Source: Chaunax sp. Z400
Lineage: Eukaryota > Chordata > Actinopteri > Lophiiformes > Chaunacidae
Direction of reading: 5' to 3'
DNA: 64,000 nucleotides
NCBI GenBank assembly: GCA_037577475.1
Contig: CM075192.1
Coordinates: 2,887,197-2,951,196, forward strand
Shown: piece by piece, positions 39,579-50,575 of the stretch
Layout: every line of letters starts with the position of its first letter
Numbering within the stretch: the first letter of the stretch is position 1
Position numbers and translations under genes: made by a program
Notes under the pieces: generated by a model
Databases searched by the model: none
Seen by the model: only the letters and a program-made list of their open reading frames with translations
Told to the model about the DNA's origin: nothing

Positions 39579-40096
39579 CCTGTGTTCACCAAAGCATTTT
39601 TTTCTGAGGTCAGCGTATTTGTTTAATTATTAGCAATGGGAGCATCATGTATTTACACTACGCTACAAAGGGCAGCAGCGTGACAAGGCGCTGAGCGTCT
39701 TTTCTGCATGTTTGGTGTTTTTTCTGGTCGCCGACATTTGAAAAATGTTCAGCTTTGGGTGAAACGCGGCGCTCGTCACTGTCACAGGAGGGGCGGGACC
39801 CACATAGACCTGCGGGTCCGTCCCCTCTCCCTGCTTCCTCCAGCCTTCCCTTCATCCAGAGCCAGGACCAGAGCAAGTCCTCTACCTTGTGCTGCCATTT
39901 TTAAAGTCAGTATTTGTTGATAAAACAAACTATCTGCAAAATTAGGTACTTGCAATACAACTTACTTCCATTGATATTCTGTATCATAGCAACCAAAGCG
40001 CCTCAGCTGAAAAACGCTCTCAAGCGCCCCAGCTGGACATTTTCAGGAGAACACCTGGTATTTTCAGCTGGGACAAAACGCTTTGGTGAACACAGG
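39579..40096. mobile_element. 518-bp element with 17-bp perfect terminal inverted repeats
   Basis: Left end CCTGTGTTCACCAAAGC (39579-39595) is the exact inverse of the right end GCTTTGGTGAACACAGG (40080-40096). Inside lies a GC-richer core (about 39740-39880) with GGGGCGGGACCC. The TGTTCACCAAAGCG ends are, as I recall, typical of a non-autonomous DNA transposon family of fish, possibly hAT. No clear target duplication is visible: the flanks are ACTGTTA and CCCTTAT. The short frames at 39658-39920 on both strands are not supported as genes. Confidence 0.78.
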
Positions 40097-40192
40097 CCCT
40101 TATTCCAGCAGTACTAGTCCCATCTGTCACCAGATCATCACCAAAATTTCATCACCTTTTGGAAATCTAAAATAAAATTGCAGTTTGAATGT

Positions 40193-43102
40193 CTTTGAGT
40201 GTGTTTGAATGTGTTTGAATGTGTTTGATTGTGTTTGAATGTGTTTGAATGTGTTTGAATGTGTTTGAATGTTTTAAATGTGTTTGAGTGTGTTTGAATG
40301 TGTTTGAGTGTGTTTGGTTGTGTTTGAATGTGTTTGAGTGTGTTTGAGTGTTTTTTAGTGTGTTTGAGTGTGTTTGAATGTGTTTGAGTGTGTTTGAATG
40401 TGTTTGGTTGTGTTTGAATGTGTTTGAATGTGTTTAAATGTGTTTGAATGTTTTAAATGTGTTTGAGTGTGTTTGAATGTGTTTGAGTGTGTTTGGTTGT
40501 GTTTGAATGTGTTTGAGTGTGTTTGAGTGTTTTTTAGTGTGTTTGAGTGTGTTTAAGTGTGTTTGATTGTGTTTGATTGTGTTTGAATGTGTTTGAATGT
40601 GTTTGAATGTGTTTGAGTGTGTTTAAGTGTGTTTGAGTGTGTTTAAGTGTGTTTGATTGTGTTTGATTGTGTTTGAATGTGTTTGAATGTGTTTGAATGT
40701 GTTTGAGTGTGTTTGAACGTGTTTGATTGTGTTTGAATGTGTTTGAGTGTGTTTGAGTGTGTTTGACTGTGTTTGAGTGTGTTTGAATGTGTTTTAGTGT
40801 GTTTCAGTGTGTTTGAGTGTGTTTGAGTGTGTTTGACTGTGTTTGAGTGTGTTTGAATGTGTTTTAGTGTGTTTCAGTGTATTTGAGTGTGTTTGAGTGT
40901 GTTTGAATGTGTTTGGTTGTGTTTGAATGTGTTTGGTTGTGTTTGAATGTGTTTGAATGTGTTTGAGTGTGTTTGAGTGTGTTTGAGTGTGTTCGAATGT
41001 GTTCGAATGTGTTCGAGTGTGTTTGACTGTGTTTGAGTGTGTTTGACTGTGTTTGAGTGTGTTTGACTGTGTTTGACTGTGTTTGAGTGTGTTTGACTGT
41101 GTTTGAGTGTGTTTGACTGTGTTTGAGTGTGTTTGAGTGTGTTTGAGTGTGTTTGAATGTGTTCGAATGTGTTTGACTGTGTTTGAGTGTGTTTGACTGT
41201 GTTTGAGTGTGTTCGAGTGTGTTTTAGTGTGTTTGAGTGTGTTTGAGTGTGTTCGAATGTGTTCGAATGTGTTTGACTGTGTTTGAGTGTGTTTGACTGT
41301 GTTTTAGTGTGTTTGAGTGTGTTTGAGTGTGTTTGAGTGTGTTTGAGTGTGTTTGAGTGTGTTTGAGTGTGTTTGACTGTGTTTGACTGTGTTTGAGTGT
41401 GTTCGAGTGTGTTCGAGTGTGTTTGACTGTGTTTGAGTGTGTTTGACTGTGTTTGAATGTGTTTGAGTGTGTTTGAGTGTTTTTTAGTGTGTTTGAGTGT
41501 GTTTGAATGTGTTTGAGTGTGTTTGGTTGTGTTTGAATGTGTTTGAATGTTTTAAATGTGTTTGAGTGTGTTTGAATGTGTTTGAGTGTGTTTGGTTGTG
41601 TTTGAATGTGTTTGAGTGTTTTTTAGTGTGTTTGAGTGTGTTTAAGTGTGTTTGATTGTGTTTGATTGTGTTTGAATGTGTTTGAATGTGTTTGAATGTG
41701 TTTGAGTGTGTTTAAGTGTGTTTGAGTGTGTTTAAGTGTGTTTGATTGTGTTTGATTGTGTTTGAATGTGTTTGAATGTGTTTGAATGTGTTTGAGTGTG
41801 TTTGAACGTGTTTGATTGTGTTTGAATGTGTTTGAGTGTGTTTGAGTGTGTTTGACTGTGTTTGAGTGTGTTTGAATGTGTTTTAGTGTGTTTCAGTGTG
41901 TTTGAGTGTGTTTGAGTGTGTTTGACTGTGTTTGAGTGTGTTTGAATGTGTTTTAGTGTGTTTCAGTGTATTTGAGTGTGTTTGAGTGTGTTTGAATGTG
42001 TTTGGTTGTGTTTGAATGTGTTTGGTTGTGTTTGAATGTGTTTGAATGTGTTTGAGTGTGTTTGAGTGTGTTTGAGTGTGTTCGAATGTGTTCGAATGTG
42101 TTCGAGTGTGTTTGACTGTGTTTGAGTGTGTTTGACTGTGTTTGAGTGTGTTTGACTGTGTTTGACTGTGTTTGAGTGTGTTTGACTGTGTTTGAGTGTG
42201 TTTGACTGTGTTTGAGTGTGTTTGAGTGTGTTTGAGTGTGTTTGAATGTGTTCGAATGTGTTTGACTGTGTTTGAGTGTGTTTGACTGTGTTTGAGTGTG
42301 TTCGAGTGTGTTTTAGTGTGTTTGAGTGTGTTCGAATGTGTTCGAATGTGTTTGACTGTGTTTGAGTGTGTTTGACTGTGTTTTAGTGTGTTTGAGTGTG
42401 TTTGAGTGTGTTTGAGTGTGTTTGAGTGTGTTTTAGTGTGTTTGAGTGTGTTTGACTGTGTTTTAGTGTGTTTGAGTGTGTTTGACTGTGTTTTAGTGTG
42501 TTTGAGTGTGTTTGAGTGTGTTTGAGTGTGTTCGAATGTGTTCGAATGTGTTTGACTGTGTTTGACTGTGTTTGACTGTGTTTGAGTGTGTTTGACTGTG
42601 TTTGAGTGTGTTTGACTGTGTTTGAGTGTGTTTGACTGTGTTTGAGTGCGTTTGAGTGCGTTTGAGTGCGTTTTAGTGTGTTTGAGTGTGTTTGAGTGTG
42701 TTTGAGTGTGTTTGAGTGTGTTCGAATGTGTTCGAATGTGTTTGACTGTGTTTGACTGTGTTCGAGTGTGTTTGAGTGTGTTTGACTGTGTTTGAGTGTG
42801 TTTGAGTGTGTTTGAGTGTGTTTGACTGTGTTTGAGTGTGTTTGAGTGTATTTGAGTGTGTTCGAGTGTGTTCGAGTGTGTTCGACTGTGTTTGAGTGTG
42901 TTTGAGTGTGTTTGACTGTGTTTGACTGTGTTTGAGTGTGTTCGAGTGTGTTCGAGTGTGTTTGACTGTGTTTGAGTGTGTTTGACTGTGTTTGCGTGTG
43001 TTTGAGTGTGTTTGAGTGTGTTTGACTGTGTTTGAGTGTGTTTGAGTGTGTTTGAGTGTGTTTGACTGTGTTTGAGTGTGTTTGAGTGTGTTTGAGTGTA
43101 TT
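40193..43102. repeat. Decamer satellite TGTGTTTGAN
   Basis: About 2.9 kb of 10-bp units of the form TGTGTTTGAN, where the last base is variously A, G, C or T, with TGTGTTCGAN, TGTTTTAG and TTTAAATG variants. The left third is rich in the A and T forms, the right part in the G and C forms. A block of about 1.1 kb is duplicated: the landmark TTTGAATGTTTTAAATGTG at about 40447 recurs at about 41545, and GTTTTTTAGTG near 40530 recurs near 41618. The minus strand unit has no stop codon, which gives false frames of up to 408 codons (HSNTLKHTQT type). Confidence 0.97.
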
Positions 43103-43189
43103 TGAACATTGATGGAATGGATGCATTTAGAGAACATCAGAAATAAATAATGGGGAAGAAAGACAAACATAATACATATGTCCCAATTT
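43103..43189. other. Short spacer between satellite and SINE
   Basis: Unique AT-rich sequence linking the satellite to the next SINE. Nothing else is seen. Confidence 0.6.
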
Positions 43190-43361
43190 TTTAAGTTATT
43201 TTTTGGCTATGATGGCCTTTAATGTTTGACAGGACAGCCGAAGAGGAGACAGGAAATGGGGTAGGAAGCCAGGGGAAGATATGCAACAGAGGGCTCCAGA
43301 CCGCCGGCCGTTAGACGACTGTAGCATCGATATGAGGGGCTCTACCAACTGAACTAAACGT
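43190..43361 (-). mobile_element. tRNA-derived SINE
   Basis: On the minus strand it starts TTAGTTCAGTTGGTAGAGCC (43338-43357), a tRNA box A/D-arm sequence, has a decayed box B, and continues with CCATTTCCTGTCTCCTCTTC, GGCTGTCCTGTC and AAAGGCC near the 3' end. Head and body fit a tRNA-derived fish SINE. It is not a functional tRNA: no matching acceptor or anticodon stem is present. Confidence 0.75.
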
Positions 43362-44504
43362 CTTCTTTTTAATAAGAACAGTCGTACCCAGGAGGATTCT
43401 GAGAGGAGCAGTCAGAGTCCCCCCCAATCCCTTCTGTCCTGTTTTCAGCAGAAACGTCTTACCTGCAGCTCTGGTATCGGCCCTACCTTTAACACATAAT
43501 AGATCCAACTATGAAACAAGCAGAGTATTCAGCCTGCTTCACACACATGCTGAGTGTCCATGAACAGTCACGGGATGCGGTCTCAGGTTAGTTAGTATGA
43601 CATGGAGCTGAAACACTTGTGGATGGAGGTGGTTTCTGTTTTAAAATGAAAGCATGTGAAAGCAAATGGCAGGGTAGAGTTGGTTCACTCATGCCTACAG
43701 ATTCTTTAGCCCATCCTTATGAGGAGGTCTGGTTCTCTGCCTTCTGCATATGAACACCAGAGTCCCCTTCTGTCCAGCTTGACTGACCTGACGATCTGCA
43801 GACTTTTGGAGCAATGGCTGACAGACAGTGTTGTTATGCTGCAGTGAACAGCTAGTCCAGGTTCTAGTGTTGATGGTCCTCAGTGTGTGAACCCTCTCTC
43901 TGTAGTCCAGGAAGTGAATGAGCAGACAATGAGCCTGTAACCTGGTGATGAGAGACCATATAAGGCAGCAGGCTGAAGGAAAGCAGTGTAGTCAGATGAA
44001 GGGGGCCCAAACCCTCAACACACACTTCATATAAAGCTGATACCAGGACTCAGATGTTCAGACCTAATCCTGCTAACCACACTGACAGCAGAACTTCACA
44101 CCTACCAGTTCAGAGCCAAATGCCTCCTGATTCTGTCAGAAGCTCATAAAGCAGGCTGTACTCTGTGACGAAGGAACATCATCATCATGTTCCAAACAAC
44201 ATCTAATAAATCTAAACCGCCAATTAGCTGCAGAACAAATGCAAGGTGGAGCAGCGCTGACTGTCAGCAGATCATCTGAAGATCATCTTTTCACTTCAAA
44301 AGAAATGAACATTCAGTCTTTTATCTACTCACCTCCATTCCAAAGGAACGTCAGGTGAAGTTTCTTCGTCCACAAAACAGGAAGGCAGCGTTTTCCTAAA
44401 GAAGAAGAGAAGAAAATGAAGATTTGTTTCAATGTGTGAGTAAAAACCTCAGCAGAAGGTACACAAGATTAACTTACAATCATATTTCAGTACACACACT
44501 GAAT
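43362..44504. other. Intergenic sequence, no gene seen
   Basis: Unique-looking non-coding DNA with no long frame, no RNA gene and no transposon ends that I can detect. Confidence 0.6.
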
Positions 44505-44738
44505 ATGGTGACTGGACTGTACTTATAGAGAACCATTCCTTTATAACACCAGCCACCATTCACCCAGTCATACATTCACCCATTCATACATTGGTAATCA
44601 TTCACACACCAATGGAACAGATACTGGGAGCAGACTGGGGTCCAGTCTCTTGCCTAAAGGACACTTCGTCATGTGTCACAGACAGCAAAGGCTGGGGATC
44701 GAACCGACGACCTTCTGGTCTACTGCTGAGCCACAGCT
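44505..44738 (-). mobile_element. tRNA-derived SINE with intact box B
   Basis: On the minus strand it starts TAGCTGTGGCTCAGCAGTAG (box A region) and has GTCGGTTCGATCCCCAGCC, an intact box B, at about 44692-44712. The body follows: GAAGTGTCCTTTAGGCAAGA, GACTGGACCCCAGTCTG, then TGTGTGAATG. This layout is that of a common fish SINE. The 74-codon frame over it (44591-44815) is chance. Confidence 0.8.
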
Positions 44739-46404
44739 ACAGAATATGTGACCTTAGGTCTGACGCTACCATGACATCAGCAGAGCTCTCTGCGTGTGAT
44801 GTCACTTCCAGGTAGCAGGTAAACACTGAGGTACCTGAGGGTCACATGTTTTCGTTGATGTCTGCAGGGTTCACACTCAGAGGTACGCTAACGCTTTCAT
44901 CTCAGAGACTGCAGTGAAAATGTCTTAAATGATTTAAAATGGGGTAAATAACATCTTTGTAAATCAGTTTGGGATCTCGGGACTTCTGGAGACGTGGATT
45001 ATGCTGTATGGAATTGTTTTATGATTGAATAATATTCTTTTGTTAATGTTTTTAAAACTAGCCTCCGTCTTCTTCAGTGGTTTAGAAGAATGCTACAACG
45101 CTGTTTCACTGTGAGGCTCCAGATGTTCCGTCACTGAAGAAACTTTACCTGACTTCTGTCAGCATGGTATAGATGGGTGGATCCAGGGGTGGGGCCAGAG
45201 GGGCACTACTCCCAGGTGAAATCTGATTGGCTCCTGAAGTGCTCCTGTCCCGTCACTTGTCTTTTCTTCTTTTTTTTTTTGGTGGAGCCTCAAACTAGTC
45301 TTGTAACTATAGTGATGTTGTGTTCACGTCATGTGGGAGGGAAGGATTCCCATGTTTAGGACTTGGATGTGAATGTCTATTTTGACAGAGGTGATGGCGT
45401 TATCACCACTGTGGACCACAGGAGGAGGTCCCAGATACCGACCTCTACAGTGAAGGACCCACATGTTCCTGTTGGACTGATGTACAATAAAGACCGTCAC
45501 TGAAATCAAGGCTTAATGATGGTATTAGCACTAATTTTGCATAAAGTAAAGATATGGAAACAGACATGGAGAATAGAAAATGGACCCGATCTGCTCACCA
45601 ACTACATCAGAGCAGTCATCTTCTGCTGGGACGGAACTCTGCAGGGATCATTTTAAACACTGCTCCTGTCTGTGAAACCTGGTGTAAAAACACTCCAACA
45701 CATGGAAGTATTTTGTAGAAAAAACAACAGTCGAACACTGAGAGCCCCGTAAAGACGTCCGGCCTGATCGTATGGATCACTTATAACAGAGGCTCTGAGC
45801 AGCAGCGGCTTCTAATTGATTCCTTTAAAACAATAAATCTGTGTGACATCAGTTAAAGCAGAAATATGCAGCATGTCTGCAGGCCCTGAATCACACAGCA
45901 GGGCTGCTGCTCTGACAGCTCTCATCTCACAGAAACCTGTCTCAGAGCAGGAGGCATTAAACAGGAAGTCAGCGTTAGAATCCCGCTGTCCACAGACCAG
46001 GACATGCATTAAACTCTGGGTTCATTATGTAACTGACGGGAATGATAGTGTTGGAAAATGAGCTCCTGGCCTCAGGAGAGACAGGTTGGCAGATAATATT
46101 TGGAAACTTTGGTTTTAAGTCCAAATCTAAAACATTTTTATCTAAATAAATATGTTTTACCACTTAGTATGAGTCAAAAGTAATTCACAGTGTTTACACT
46201 GACTGCTGAAAATGGAAGCCATCTTGTCTTTACTTACATAAAGTGTCTTGGAAGATTGAATCCTTTTATTTGGAATAAGCAGAGAATAACCTGGGAGGTT
46301 TTCATGAGCAGGAGTGACAGCATGAAGAGACCACCACTCATCTTCAGGGGAACCGACTGCAATGTTCTAGGCCCAGTCAGATTTTAAATCTGTGCCTCGA
46401 CTCA
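44739..46404. other. Intergenic sequence, no gene seen
   Basis: Unique-looking DNA with a T run near 45271. Frames at 45812-46061 on opposite strands shadow each other. The phrase GGATCCAGGGGTGGGGCCAG near 45180 resembles, in inverse, AGTCCACCCCTGGACTGGCC near 48705, which hints at a shared small repeat, but edges are not clear. Confidence 0.5.
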
Positions 46405-46662
46405 CACAAATCAATTCAATTCAATTCAATTCAATTTATTTGCATAGCGCCAAATCACAACAAATGTTATATCAAGACACTTTCCAAAAAGAGCAGGTCT
46501 AGACCGACTCTTTATTCTACAGAGACCCAACAATCCTCCATGAGAAGAACATGGAGACAGTGGAGAGAAAAAACTGACTTTAACAGGAAGAAACCTGGAG
46601 CAGATCCAAGACTCAAAGTGGGCGGAGCCTCTGCTTTGACTGGTTGGGGTGAGAGAGAGAGG

Positions 46663-46716
<54 letters not shown>

Positions 46717-46914
46717 CATAGGGAGAGGGAGAGGGGGAAAGGGAGGGGTAGGGAGGGAGTGAGGGACACAGACATGTTCAACCACAATAACAATAACAGC
46801 TGTTATAATAGAGAGATTATAGTTTGTAGTATTTATAATAACTACTACAATAACAACACTGATAATAATGATAATATTGATACTGATGTTGATAGTAATA
46901 GTAAGAGTAATAAT
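46405..46914 (-). mobile_element. L2 LINE 3' tail with GA microsatellite
   Basis: Inverse of the L2 tail: CAATTCAATTCAATTCAATT, TAGCGCCAAATCACAACA, AGCAGGTCTAGACCGACTCT, CAACAATCCTCCATGAGAAG, then the L2 3' UTR up to TATAATAGAGAGATTATAGT near 46805. The CT-rich part of the L2 tail has expanded here into a GA run (46651-46715). Confidence 0.88.
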
Positions 46915-47335
46915 AATAATGGTGATGATGATGATGATGATAGTAACAGTAAGAGTGACAATAATAATAATGGTGATGATGATGATGATGATGATGATAG
47001 TAACAGTAAGAGTGATAATAATAATGATGGTGATGATGATGATGATAGTAAGAGTAAGAGTGATAATAATAATAATGGTGATGATGATGATGATGATAGT
47101 AACAGTAAGAGTGACAATAATAATAATGGTGATGATGATGATGATGATGATAGTAACAGTAAGAGTGATAATAATAATAATGGTGACGATGATGATGATG
47201 ATAGTAACAGTAAGACTGATAATAATAATAATGGTGATGATGATGATGATGATAGTAACAATAAGAGTGATAATAATAATAATGGTGATGATGATGACGA
47301 TGATGACTGTAATAGTGAGAGTAATAATAATAAAA
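46915..47335. repeat. 51-bp minisatellite in the L2 3' UTR
   Basis: Eight units each carrying AGTAACAGTAAGAGTGA (or close forms), then AATAATAATAATGG and a GAT run. The AGTAA landmarks lie at 46942, 46999, 47047, 47098, 47152, 47203, 47254 and, decayed, 47308, giving spacings of 57, 48, 51, 54, 51, 51 and 54 bp. Every spacing is a multiple of three because length changes come from the GAT and AAT triplets. This keeps a 286-codon plus frame (46540-47400, SNSKSDNNNNGDDDD units) open and also a Leu/Ser-rich minus frame. I do not consider either a gene. Confidence 0.93.
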
Positions 47336-50185
47336 AATCAGGTGAAAATAAAGAGCTTCAGGTTACTGGACAGACTTATAATGAGATAAAATCACACTGA
47401 GTCTAACAGGTTTTACTTTCCCAACAGAAAACAGGTGAACAAAACCCTTTAAATGCAGCAGATTCCAGCATCCTTTGACCTTTTTCTGTTCACACGTCTC
47501 AAAATGAGTGTAAAAACTCACAGGACAAACCTTTTATTCAAACCAACTCAAATAAAATCAGTATTTAGATTTTCTGATGAAAACAGGCGCAAAAAGCTCA
47601 GTCAGCAACACCTGAGAGGCCAATAGAAACAATGAGGTTGTTCTGATGTTACACACCCTGTGGGTGGTATGCACCTTATGCTGTTTGTGGGACTTGAACA
47701 TTACTAAGTTTTTCTTCCCAAACAGAAGTGCCTCTGCCTCGTCACCAGGTTTCTCCTCTTCCTCATGTCCAGGTGAACCAGCTTGATGGTGATTGGACGC
47801 CTTTTCTTTGCTCATCAAAAATGGCAGCGAGCTTGTGGCTGGTTCTGCTCTGTTGGTAGCTTTAGCTGCTTTGCTAATGTTAGCTTCTTGAATATGTTCC
47901 TTTGGGTGACTATTTTTAAGAGTGTGATAAAGTTTGTTGCTGCAAACATTTTCGGGTTCAGTCCTTATTTCAGCCTTACAGGTATTAAAAATGGTGAGAT
48001 TTGTGTTTTCTTCGTTAATGGTGAAAAGATTCCATGCTGGTGATGACATGACAGTAGTTATTGCTTGTTGTGTGTGTGCTTGTGACACGATGTGCTCATC
48101 ATCATGCATGTGTGGAACCCTCAGCTGTGCTGGGACAGGTCACAGCAGAATAAGGCTCCAGAATAAGGCTCCCACAGTTACATCAGTTCACCTCTGTACA
48201 GAAGGCAAATTACACCCAACTAAAATGCTAAACAATGGAATGGCAGATATGCAGAGAAGCTCAGTCGTTGGAGTTTAGGACTGAAGATATCGACTGAATG
48301 AGTTTCTGGTGTTGAAAGTCAGCTGTGAAAAGTACAAAAAACATTTTAGCCTCAGGAAAAAGATCGACTGCAAAGAGTGTCTTGTGGAATATAGCAACCA
48401 AATACATTTATGTGCAAACTGTGGAAATATGTTTGCAAGTTATGTAATGACGTGAATATGAAAATACATTTGAAGCAGGATATAACCTTTGTCCATCATG
48501 GCCTCTGGTGGACTGAAAAACTCTGCAGAAGTGGCCTCTTAGATGCACATATGATAGATAAAACAAGATAAAGGACCTCTGGAGCTCATCCAGTGGACTA
48601 AATGTGATAAAGTGCATTATTCTGTGCACTAGAGTCCCAACATACAGCATAGGCTATAGCTGGTGCCCTTTTTGTTTTTTGGCCCCTGCCCCTCAGACAT
48701 CCTGAGTCCACCCCTGGACTGGCCCACTGCTTCCTGCATTGGTACTGATTGAACATTATTATTTATGATGAGCTGAACAGAACTGGATCTGACTGATGGG
48801 GGGTGCAGTACACACAAAAACATCACAGTGATGATGTCATTGCACAGAGCATTTAAAACTTAGTTTGAATTCGTCACATGATCCTCAGAGAACATAAAGT
48901 TTGGTGTTTCTGTCATTTTGATATTTAAGGTGCAAGAAATTCACAAAGCAAACATGAGCAGTCACATCATGGACTGAACAGATGACTGTCTCAGCAGTCA
49001 CATCATGAACTGACAGTGAAACAGATATCTGTGTGCTTATCAGTAAAAGATGGGGTGGGGCTAAAGGCCAGCTGATGAGCCATTGGTTCATTGCAACAGG
49101 CCCTCTGAAATGTTTACTTCCACTTCCTCCCTTCATCCATTCACGTGATTCAGAAGAATTTACACTGGAATGAAGGCTGGATGAAGGCTTCCAGCACCAG
49201 GGAGCAGATTAAACTTAGCCGTAGTGGAAAGAATCAAACAGAGTAAAAGTCTGAGAAGCTCATCAGAACGGGTGGAAATGGACACAATAATGAATGTCTT
49301 ATTGTCTCATTAGCAGGTCTTTGGTACAGTAGAGCTACTGGTGGACAGACACTAGCTGATCGGTGGAAAAGGGAGAAATTAGCGTGGTCCATATTTTCAG
49401 ATATCTGTCATCACCGTCAGCCACAAGTATGTAACACTAAGCAGGTCCGGGGTCACTTCTACAAATACAGAGTCTTAATGTCAAACTATTATTTTCTGTG
49501 GAGACAAAAGCCTAATGAACCTGGCAAGGATGTGATTTGTGGAATATTCCATTGAATCCGACTCCTCCATTGATTGGGAATGTATGACATGTGTATTAGT
49601 CATGCAGTGTGTTTTATTTTTCCTGGCAGCAGGGCTTGCACCAGCATTATCACTCTCCTCACAAACCACTGTATCCAGTTTGTCTGAAATCCCCTCCAGC
49701 TCTGAATGTCCAATAGATAAGCCCAAAAATGTAAACAAGTCATTAATGCATCTGCAAACACACTTCTGGCTCTGCAATAAAAATTTACAAGGAACAAAGT
49801 AAAAGCCCAGCATTACGCAATGAAGCATTAATGGAGGCAGCGCAGACGGGTGAAGGGAGGTGAGTGATGGTCCCATCATCCCATAACTCAGATTCACCTT
49901 CATCCATCTGCCTCTTCCTCACAGATAAGAAGAGAGTCTTAGAAAAGAAAGAAGAGAAATATGGGCTCAGAAAAGACAAGGGCTTCAGGAATATTCCATT
50001 TGATATTCATATATGTTTTATATCGTAGAAAACATTTGAAACAACTGGAATCAACAAAAGACTGAACATCAACAAACGTTTGGCTCAGTACATGGAATAA
50101 TTTCTTCATCAACCCAAAACAATCAGCCAGTCTCTGCCGGCCATATTTAACTCTGACCAGTTCAAACCATCAGAAGCAAAGAGAA
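47336..50185. other. Intergenic sequence, no gene supported
   Basis: The longest frame, 183 codons on the minus strand (47558-48109), has no recognisable domain, is overlapped by plus-strand frames, and lacks clear splice or start context, so I leave it out as a gene. A repeat-like stretch (about 48650-48725, GGCCCCTGCCCCTCAGACAT and AGTCCACCCCTGGACT) is present. The pair GCAGTCACATCATGGACTGA and GCAGTCACATCATGAACTGA (about 48958 and 48994) is a short direct repeat. Confidence 0.5.
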
Positions 50186-50533
50186 GAATTCAATTCACTT
50201 TATTTCTATATCACCAAACCACAACAAAAGTTACATCAAGACAAACAGAGCAGGTCTAGACCGACTCTTTATTCTACAGAGACCCAACAATCCTCCATGA
50301 GAAGAACATGGAGACAGTGGAGAGAAAAACTGACTTTAACAGGAAGAAACCTGGAGCAGATCAGAGACTCAAGGTGGGCGGAGGTGGGGAGGGAGGGAAT
50401 GAGGGAGAGAGGGACACAGACATGTGTAAGCACAATAACAATAACAATAACAGCTGTTATAATAGAGAGATTATAGTTTGTAGTATTTATAATAACTACT
50501 ACAATAACAACACTGATAATGATGATAGTATTA

Positions 50534-50575
<42 letters not shown>

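Noticed and set aside
41883..43170. Minus-strand frames of up to 408 codons with HSNTLKHTQT repeats
   Set aside because: They come from the stop-free inverse of the TGTGTTTGAN decamer and are open in several frames at once.
43190..44738. Possible tRNA genes from GGTAGAGC and GGTTCGATCC motifs
   Set aside because: The motifs are internal promoter boxes of SINEs. Acceptor and anticodon stems do not form and SINE bodies follow.
46540..47400. 286-codon plus frame with SNSKSDNNNNGDDDD repeats, and Leu/Ser-rich or Met/Val/Ile-rich shadows
   Set aside because: The DNA is the L2 tail in inverse orientation, a GA microsatellite and a 51-bp minisatellite. Multiples of three arise from triplet slippage. 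There is no unique coding part.
47558..48109. 183-codon minus-strand frame
   Set aside because: No domain, no repeated family motif and no trusted start or splice context. Overlapping plus frames are of similar quality.
48958..49020. Short direct repeat GCAGTCACATCATG
   Set aside because: Only two imperfect copies; no element ends or other support.
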